The notes below the pieces were generated by a model. The model saw only the letters and a list, made by a program, of their open reading frames with translations, searched no databases and was not told where the DNA came from. The position numbers were made by a program, and so were the translations under genes. A DNA stretch of 64,000 bases from Cytospora piceicola (Eukaryota; Ascomycota; Sordariomycetes; Diaporthales; Cytosporaceae), in the NCBI GenBank assembly GCA_023375675.1, contig JALQBC010000035.1, forward strand, positions 124,001 to 188,000, in the 5' to 3' direction. Below, in pieces: positions 55,675-64,000 of this stretch (the stretch's first letter is position 1; each line of letters opens with the position of its first letter).

Positions 55675-57153
55675 TGGCCGTCGTCGTGATGGTCTTTCTT
55701 TTAGTTGCTTTTTGTGGTGGGCCTGCCTCCAGGTGTGTTTGGGATGTAGGACGTGCTGCGATAATAGGTGAAGAAGCTAGATCTTACCTGCCTGACTGGA
55801 AGTTGTGACTGCAGAGCATTGAACTGAGACCATCAGGTACCTGTCGCAGGAGATCAGGTCCCAACGACCCTGATAAATACCATGCAACAACTCGTGCACT
55901 CGCACAAGTTCTTCGGAACCGTACAGTACACCGCACCACGGCGAAAATGGGGAGGGGAAGACAAACATCTAGGCGCTCGTCATGCACGCCACATCAGCTT
56001 GAGGCCTCACCACTTCTGACCCTGTCTTACCCGGCGTCAGCACACCCCACGCAGCTACCCCAGCCAGAGATGGAGAGTCTGTCCGGCTTGGGGGTTTGTC
56101 GATCTAGCCGTGGGCTGGAGATCACCCTGGAGTGAGTCTGGCTGTTCTGGTGGGCTACACCGATTCAAAGCTGAGAGAACCCCTCCTCACAAGTCTGCCA
56201 ATATAATGGCGTGCAAGAACGCACATCCTCGGAGCCGGTCAGCTTTCGTTGGCCCAGGTTTCGTCGGCGGGCTGCGTAGCACCGCAGACTCCAGTTCTGT
56301 ACTACCAAGCACAGCATGGGCGATCATCCATCTCCGCTCCTGTGTAAGGGAAAGCGTCGGGATGTGAGACAAATCACACCTCGGTTGGAGGTCGATTGGA
56401 CAGCACACACAGCCTGGTTGATGGCCCCTCCCCGGCAGAACAAAGCCATCGTCGGCCAGGTCAGGTCAGCTCAATCCGAGAAGCTCACCAACCGTCTGTA
56501 CCCGTACCACCGCCCATCACTCAAAGCAAGTGATGCTCCCACTACTTGTTAGTCAACCAAAAACGAGAAGTACCACGGAAAGTTAATCAAAAAGCATACA
56601 ATCTTTGACCCAAAAAGGCTTGACATTACCCGATATACGATATAGCGCCAGCAGCGCATCGGCTCCCGGCTCCCAACTCCCCTCGGTTCCTCCCACCACC
56701 CCATCCCCACCCCTTCCACAGAAAAGGCTCCCATAGCCACGCCATGAAATCAATCATATATATGAATACTGTATGTACACAGGGAACAGGTGAGTAAAAT
56801 AAAAATAAGTAATAAATAAAAAACAAGGACACGCCGCCAACAGCAACTGCCTGTGGGTATCACGAAACGCTGGGCGCTCTCGCAGCAGCGCAAAACAGGC
56901 CAGTATACGGCCTTCAGAAGCTGTCCCATGGTAATGATATATCGTACCGGTCACGCCAAGCAGCGAGGTGGGGGCTTGTTGCCGAGTGATATCGAACCGA
57001 GCAAACAATGCGCCTCCTCCTGGATGTCCGTCCCACCCTGGTCTCTCCCACACTACTTTGTAGCATGTATAATCAAGGTTCGCGGATGATATATGCTTGC
57101 TGGTCCATCACAGAGACAGACCCCCGCATCTCTCCTCTGGGCTCATCAGCCCG
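55675..57153. other. Intergenic, 1.5 kb
   Basis: No supported gene. Short open frames (55784-55987, 56187-56408, 56754-57053) have no features. AT-rich segments near 56750-56820 may be the 3' UTR of the Sec7 gene. Confidence 0.45.
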
Positions 57154-60100
57154 TTATGGCCTCAGCGTCATATCGCCTTCCGGCTCCTCAGGGACGGGCT
57201 CCTCCCCGATTTCGAAGGTGCTTTCACGGCGGCCAACGTCGCTTTCGTCGTCGTCGTCGTCCTCCCAGTCATATTGTGCAACGTGTCCCCCATTATAATC
57301 ATCGTCGCCGTCAAAAATCAAGCTCCCCCTCGCCGCCTTCCTCGCGACCTCTCTCTCCAGCCAAATCTCCTTCTTCCTCGAGTCCGCAAGCTGCAGGCAG
57401 TCCACGTACGTCCGGAACTTGACGATCTCCCGCAGGAGGTAACTACTCTTCCGCTCCCAGTTCGCCATGGCCTTTTGCATGTTGTGTCCGCGGGGGGTAA
57501 ACGCAAGCAGCATCGGGCTTCGTAGGACATTGTGGTTTTGCAGCTCATCCTCGATGGACCTGACGTAGTTCTGCAGGGTCTGGAGCTGTTGACTCTCGGG
57601 CGCGTTAGATGCCCGCATCGACTGTGTAGGAGGCATCCAGTCCGCGATGGTAACCAAGTCGCCAGGGAGTTTGTTCGAAGCGTCGCCCTGGCTCCCTGTG
57701 CGTTGGGTATTGCCAAAGTCGAACGAGCCGACGGAGCGGAAGCTGCTGCCGCGAGAGTGCAGGCTGGAACGGCCCACGGCACTACCACTGCGCTGTCGAG
57801 ATGCCACTGTACCCGTCGCCGTGCCCTTTTCCTCCCGGGCGGGCGTGTTCTGGTCCATGGCTGTTACGAGGGCGGTGTTGACGACATTCTCGCTCCAGCC
57901 GAACTCCATATTCGAGATGCCACCTACCAGAGGGTGTGTACTAAGCCTCGCACTCCAGTAGTTGGCAGTTGTGACGAATTCCTTGCAAGTTTCAGGAGTT
58001 CCGACTTGGAAGAGGTGCACCGCACCGGTGGGCAGCGACAGTGCCCAGACGTATGGCCTCTGCTTCGAGTAGCCCGGAGGCGGGAGGGCGGACGCGAGCG
58101 TGAGGCGCAGGTTCCAGCTGCCGAGGTTCGTGGCATTATCCTGCCAGTTACCGCCTCCTACCACAGCACCCTTCTTCTGTGCATTGCGGCCGCGTCGGGC
58201 CGTAGACTTGTTTGGCGAGAAGGAGAAGATGTTCATCGTACCCTTCTGAATGACCGCGAAGACATCGCTCCAATTGCGATCCTTGGACTTCTTGTCGAAG
58301 CCGTCTAGGTGGTGCTTGTGAACAACCATACCCTCCTTGACCCATGGTGGGCCGGCGAGCTCGAGCGACTCGTCCTCTAGGAGCTGTGCCGGCTTTGCCT
58401 CGTCGCTCGCCAGCGATGTGACACTTCCCATTGGATCCTCGCGGATGATGGCCTGACTCAACGCATTAGCAAAACCCATCGACTGCTGGTAGCCTTCCCC
58501 ACGCGAGAAGTGCGACCCAAACGAGTCCATAGATAACGACGCCTGAGTCCTACCCAGTGATCCACGACTCCAGGTAGCTGCCGACTCCACAGGGCTCCAC
58601 ATCGACTGGCCGTCGTCGAAGCTCGTCCTGCTAGAAGAGAGTCCTCCGCTGCCGAACCCTCGAGGCCTCGATCGACTCTTGGAAGACCATCGCGAGTTGC
58701 TTGCACGCATGGAATCGGCAACTCGTCCTCGCATGGTCGTGCCCTCCGAGGGGGCTTTGCTGAGGGTACTGGGGGATCGCTTCAGCTTGCCCATCACAGA
58801 GAGGTTACCGGCGTGGTGGTCTCCTGACGCCTGTTCTGCGCCGAACAGCGGCAGGCGCTCGTCTTTGATGGACGCGTAGGTATCCTTCAGCACGATCTCC
58901 ATTTGAGATTCCCAAGCTTTCAGTGGACCATCAAATGACGTCTTGACCAGCGGCCCACAGTCTTCGAGTTCTGTTGGCGCATCGCCCAACGCAGATGCAG
59001 CCCTCATGGGAATCTTGACGAACGAGTTGCGGAAGCTCGATCTCTCGTGTTCGCCAGACCTGCTGCCCTCTTCGAGGTTGCCGCTCTTGCCTGGCAGAAT
59101 GCTGGGCCTGTCGAAGAGGTCTGGTGCAGAGTCGGCCAGAGCTTGTCGGATGGTCGTCATCGTGTTCTTGATGAACTGACTTCGGGTCATCTTGTGCTCG
59201 ATGTCGGCCATATGCAGGTCGGTGTTGAGCAGCATGATGGAATAGCAAATAGTGTGGATGACATCTAAGCACCGAGTCAGCAGAGTCCAAGATGGAGTAC
59301 TAAAAGGAGACAAACTAACCTATAGACTTGAAACCATGGTTGGGATTACAGTTGCACCATCGGTTCGAGAATGCCACCAAGATTCGGTCCACCTGTTGCG
59401 TCTCCGCCCGGAGAAGAAGCCGATTGCACACCTCCCGTAGACATGTGACGATATTCTTTGATGTAAAGTCGTACAGATCCATGTATACGCGCAAAACCCT
59501 CTGTCGAATGACGCCCTCCTCGCCCATCCACGAGGCGGCCTTGTCTTTCCGTATGAAGTCTTCCTTGCCATCAAAGATCTGCTGTGCTTTGGTCCGGTCG
59601 TATTCTGTGGGGTCGCCAACGATAAAGTCAGGCTCGTCAAAGGGCTGATCGGGTCCCGGGGTCGTGGGCTTCGAGTCGCTTTCGGGGGGCTTGGAGTTGC
59701 CTTCGGAGTCCTCGATCTTGACACTCGGGATGCTTGCCATGGACACGCGTGTCTTCAGTTTCGGATCGGTGGTCAGGGCACCCTCGATTGGCAGCTGCAG
59801 ACTGTTGGGCCGGTTACCGTCGGTGCCCATGCTGTCCTGCGTCAGCCTGTCCAGCTTCTTGTCCCGGATGGTGGTGTTGGACGAATGTGGCGATACGGGC
59901 CGGCTCGTCTGAAGCGGGGCCAAGGCCGTGCGGCTGGCCGATCTTGACCCGGTATCTATAGCAGGGAGCGACGCCCGTTTCCTGATCCGTCGGGGGCTGT
60001 CTTCGCTGTCGGTTTCGTCGTGTAAGAAGGAGTTGGTGCGTTCGTAGTCGTACGGTGATCTCGAACCACGCCGTCCTGTGGGTGTTGACAATCTTGGTAT

Positions 60101-62353
60101 TCCGCCCGCAAATGACGTGACCCCCCAGGGCCTCGACTCGGAAGGCACCGACCGTATGGTTGCTTTCGGGTCAGGCTCGTAATCTGGCGAGAAGCCTCGA
60201 ACAGTCGGCGGATCGTCTTCGATATCGGAGAAGTCATCGGGGTGGTGGAGCGGAGTGGCCAGTGCAGAGGCCGAGCCCGACGAGATGATGAGGTATGGGT
60301 CCATAGCCTTCCTCAGGCTGGTGACGGGGCTCGGCTGCGGGCGGGGGGTCATGGCTTCGGGGCGCTGGTTCGGAACGGGTAGGAGCTGTGCCGGCGCGAG
60401 GACGGGGGGCGGCAGGGGAGGTGGATCGGTATCAGGGACAGACTTCTTTCGACGTCTGAAGAAGCTGGACGGCTTTTTCTGGAGTCCATGTGAGGAATGG
60501 TTCTGAGATTCCGGCCGCGATGACGGATTGCTGGCACCCGGCCTGGCTTGTGATAAAGGCTGGATGGGGCTGTTGCCGGAGGCCACCGCAGGGGGAGGCG
60601 AGAAAGAGGAAGAAGAAGCAGAAATGGGAGTTACATTGGCAGGTTGGTCCGGGGCGGCGGCAACAGGCGTTTTGGAGCCTCCGCCAAACATCCTCTTGAA
60701 GAACCCCGGCTTCTCTTTTGGCTGCGAGACAGGGTTCTGGGCAGACGGGTGCACGGGCTCTTTGTCTTTACCCTTCTCATAGCCAACATTGGGCGCCGGG
60801 GCGGGGTCTAGCTCCCCCGTCGGTACGGAAGCCGGGGTAGGCACGGAGACGGGCATGGCGATGGGTATGGGATGGGGCATGGGAGGGGCTTCTTCCCTAG
60901 GGCTGAAGCGTGCCGACTGTGCTTGCCGGTTGGTGTTGGTGCTCCGTGAAGATTTGCTGCTGCGTTTGCGCTCGAGATTGACGGAACGGACGGGAGAGAG
61001 TGGCTCCCCCATGGGCTCGGGACGGGGAAACGACGGCATTGACGGCATGTTGGGCAGCCGACGAGGACCGGCAGGTATTGTGGGGGTAGGAGCGGCATCG
61101 TAGTCGTCGCTGAAGAAGCCGTTTGAGAATTCGACATGCCATGGCGACCGCGGCTGTTGTTGTTCTCGCTGTTGTTCCGGTTGCACACCATGTGGTTGGC
61201 GGGCTGCTGCTAGCTCGAAACTCGAGGAACGTTTCCTGCCAAGACCGTGTGCCCACCGCTGGCTGCCCAGAACCTGTGCGTAGCCAGCTGGCGCCCCGTC
61301 AAAACTATTTGTACTACTGCTCTTGCTCCCTCTGCCCCCTCTCGAATGTAACGGGCGCGACGCGGGTGCGCCCGACATGTTTCGGTGGTTGGACATCTCG
61401 CGCATGCTATTGATCCTGCCCAGGTTGGACTGGAAGCCTGTGGAGCCGCTGCCGCTCCGTCGGCCCCGCGACCTCGTACTCGAGCTGTCTTCGTAGTCGG
61501 AGCTGTGCGAGTATCCGTGGCCGCGCCCGGGCCCGGGCCCTGCAGTAGGTGACCTCGAGGTGCTCGTCATTGTCCTGGCGGCGGTCGCATCGTCGTCGTA
61601 ATGGTAGGGGTCCGCAAAGCCCGACATGGCGCGCGAGAGGGCAGCTTGGCTGTCGTTCATCTGCCCCATGCTGAACTGGTCGAGAGACAGGAGCATGTTG
61701 CCGAGGAGGGAGTCGCGGGTGACATTTCGAGGAGAGAGGGAAAGGTCGTGCGAGTCTCGGGCGCGAGGTTGGGGCGGGGAGGAAGGGGCGTCGTGGTCCA
61801 GTTCGTAGTCGTTGGAGAAGCCATTCTCATCGTTTGACATGTCGACGGGCGAGAGGGTATCGAGGAAGGTTCCGACGACCCGTTGTTGTTTTACCCTAGG
61901 TTCGGAGTCGTGATCGGAGTCGTGATCGAGGTCGCGGTCCCGGTCACGGTCACGGTCACGATCACGATCGGATCTGTCGCGTTCCCTACGGGCCTGCGGT
62001 GCATCCCTATGCTGAGGTGGGTAGTAGCTGTAAGCGGCAAGTTTGGCGGTGCGGGCTGTAGCCGACTGTTTCTCCTTGCGACGAGAAGAGAGCGAGACGG
62101 CGGAGGACGACCTGACACTTCGCCGTGAAGATTTGCAAGGGATGGCGGGGATCTGTGGTGGCGGTGGTGACAAGGGGGTGGTCACGTCGTCGGAAGGGTT
62201 GTCGTAAGCGGCAGGAGTGGTATTGATTGTGGGAGTGGTGGTAAAAGTAGTACTAGTAGTAGTAGCAATAGTCGACGTATTGGTATTTATGATGAGCTCG
62301 GGCCTTCGCTGGCGATGGCTCCTTCGAGGGGGGTCTCGTTCGGAAGGATTCAT
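57154..62353 (-). CDS. Sec7-PH domain ARF guanine-nucleotide exchange factor (EFA6/Yel1-like), about 1714 aa, two exons
   Basis: Minus-strand exons 62353-59320 and 59264-57154, with a 55-bp intron (GTTAGT..TTAG), join in phase within the Sec7 domain. Before the junction comes LLLRAETQQVDRILVAFSNR (Glu finger region) and CNCNPNHGFKSI; after it DVIHTICYSIMLLNTDLHMA, the classic Sec7 signature. Sec7 spans roughly residues 905-1090. A PH domain follows at about 1340-1480 (WVKEGMVVHKHHLDGFDKKS, RPYVWALSLPTGAVHLFQVG), then a helical region that may be a coiled coil, ending in an acidic stretch. The first ~850 residues are disordered, with RD/DRDRD repeats and Ser/Pro tracts. The Sec7-PH-coil order matches EFA6/Psd and fungal Yel1, which load GTP on ARF6/Arf3 at the plasma membrane to direct polarity and endocytosis. 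Confidence 0.9.
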
Positions 62354-64000
62354 GGTATGGTCGGTATGACCTGACCTGTAAGGCCTAGTCGGTCGGCCTA
62401 GGGTGTGCAGTGTGCTGTGTTGCAGTGTGCTATGCTGTGCCGTGCCGCCGCCGAGTCGTACCTGGTTCGAATGGGTCTAGCTGATCGTGTAGGCGCAATC
62501 TCATCCTGGGTGAATGCGACGAATGATGCGCGATGGGATGAACAAGGAGAGAAAGAGGGATAGTCGGCAGCACATGCAGGTGCAAATGCACGCCATGCAG
62601 AGAGGCCCCCCTGGTGATCCGCAATCCGTGGTACACCTACAGTACTACAGTACTGTCTGTATTGACAGACTGACAGACAGATGACAGACCGATACACCAG
62701 GCCTGAGTAGGTAGCTACTGAACCTCTCCCTCTGCCCTTGACTCGACTCGGTGATCCGGCAACCTGTTGACGCTGGAAGCTTTGCTGTCTGTCCCGTCCG
62801 GCGGTGACCCGTATGGTACACACTACAAGCCTGACCTTGACCTTGACCTAACCAAACTACCTGGCAAGGTACCTCGGCAAGCCTGGTGGCTTGGTTGTTG
62901 GTGGTCGACGTCGTCGCTGGTGTCTGTCTTTGGCTGTTGGTGCTGCTGATTGGTGGTTCGTATTGAGGGTTACCGGCCAGTAATTCGACTGGTACTAATT
63001 GACGATCTGGATTCCCTACTTGGATGTACAGCAGCTGCAATGTAAGATCCAGTTGGATCGAAAGGGGGAATAAAAGGTGGGAATCTTCAAGATGAAAACG
63101 AGAAGGGCATAGTATAAAATGCGAGAACACTTGGCCTTCTCTTTTCCTTCCTATTTCTGGCTTCTGGAATCCGGACTCTGGACTCTGGAATCTGGACTCT
63201 CCGGATTATGGACTACGGATTGCGGATTAAGTGAGGCAGTCAGTCGCCCTGTCTCCATCCTCCACTCTCTCCTCTCTCTCCGTCCCCGTCTCGTCTCGTT
63301 CTTTCTCTCACTTCCGTTATCACCTCTAATTGAATCTCCTGTCCCCGGTGGCCCGAAACCCCCCCCCCCAAGCTTAGGCCGTTAGGCTACCTAGCTACCT
63401 GGGTATTTATTTACCTAGGGCACTTAGGTAGGTACCTCGATTGGTCTAGGTAGGTCTCTCTCCGTCGCTAGGTAATCGCGCTGTGGGCTTCGTCCTGTAA
63501 CAGGGACCTGCCGGGGCCACGTTCCTCTAACAACCCCACTGGTTTCCGGTTTCCAGTTACCTTCGTACTGTCTTGATACACTAGCGAATTGGGGCCGGTC
63601 GGGCACTGCAGGTGCTCCAGGTGCTCGCTCTTATGTAAACCCTTCCCCTTTCCCCTTGCATATTTACCTAGGTACTTACTTAGGTAGGTAAATATAATTA
63701 GATGCCCTGGTGCAGTGTCGTCTGGTAGATATGTAGACTATATCATATCTAGCATTTCAGTCCTTTCAGGGCTCTCATGCCTGTCAGGCCTGTCAGGAGG
63801 ACCCTTGACCGTCAACGGAACCCGAAGCGACCGGAGACAGAGAGATCAGTGTGGGGTTGCCTAGGTACATATCTACCTGGGTAGGTACTGAAGCAGTTAG
63901 GGCCACTCGGGCCTTATTCAGGGGCAAGTGCCCTGTGCAGCGGGCGCCCCTGTTCCACCCACCTGGGCACCACTTTGTATCCCTGCTAAATACCTAAGTA
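62354..64000. other. Upstream region of the Sec7-PH gene and non-coding right edge
   Basis: No gene supported. CTGGACTCTGGAATC-type repeats lie at about 63166-63200. Clusters of ACCTAGGTA and related palindromic motifs lie at 63386-63465, 63665-63690 and 63860-63890. A C run of nine lies at about 63360-63369. Confidence 0.5.
63386..63893. repeat. Scattered TACCTAGGTA-family motifs
   Basis: CTACCTAGCTACCTGGG, TTACCTAGGG, CTTAGGTAGGTACC and CTAGGTAGGT occur at 63386-63465, TTACCTAGGTACTTAC near 63665 and CCTAGGTACATATCTACC near 63860. The same motif family clusters at 33353-33385 and 34115-34185. Confidence 0.75.

Noticed and set aside
54109..55689. 526-codon plus-strand frame over the P450
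   Set aside because: Antisense shadow; Pro/Arg/His-rich translation without domains.

Overview
The window looks like nuclear DNA of a filamentous ascomycete (Pezizomycotina, most likely Sordariomycetes). The genes have short GT..AG introns of about 55-210 bp. The families are typical of such fungi: a HET-domain protein, NADP-mannitol dehydrogenase, an NCS1 permease beside a hydantoinase/DUF917 protein, a P450 and a Sec7-PH ARF exchange factor. One 6.4-kb AT-rich retroelement shows the CpA-to-TpA signature of repeat-induced point mutation (RIP). Intergenic DNA is rich in TACCTAGGTA-like motifs. The species cannot be named from the sequence.

Layout. 0.7-3.1 kb: a four-exon membrane protein of unknown function, then an intron-containing tRNA-Gly(GCC). 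4.4-10.8 kb: a complete but RIP-inactivated Ty1/copia element with 150-bp LTRs and a 5-bp target duplication (AAGAC), ending 29 bp past the stop codon of the next gene. 10.8-18.6 kb: three uncharacterised genes (about 1078, 483 and 605 aa). 19.9-21.6 kb: a protein-kinase-like gene. 22.5-24.5 kb: two more intron-containing tRNA-Gly genes in opposite orientation, and an inverted-repeat element. 26.2-30.5 kb: mannitol dehydrogenase, a YSA1-like Nudix hydrolase and a TDA3-like FAD oxidoreductase. 32.3-37.4 kb: a small conserved-looking protein, a long gene-poor stretch and a three-exon maltose-acetyltransferase-like gene. 38.3-43.4 kb: an F-box gene interrupted by one in-frame TAG, a 180-bp TA-flanked MITE, and a six-exon intracellular subtilase with an acidic repeat tail. 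44.2-47.2 kb: a decayed FAD-linked oxidase, a fourth tRNA-Gly, and a HET-domain gene. 48.1-55.7 kb: hydantoinase/DUF917 and NCS1 permease transcribed divergently from a promoter with several GATA-factor-type sites, followed by a P450 without a membrane anchor. 57.1-62.4 kb: the Sec7-PH exchange factor. The last 1.6 kb is non-coding.

Working together: the clearest functional unit is the divergent permease plus hydantoinase/DUF917 pair, which suggests import and ring-opening of a hydantoin- or oxoproline-like nitrogen compound under nitrogen control. Most other genes are independent housekeeping or lineage-specific loci. The four tRNA-Gly genes have identical mature sequences but two intron types, and compensatory changes keep an intron hairpin. 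Exon boundaries were read by hand from splice signals and frame continuity; no similarity search was available.
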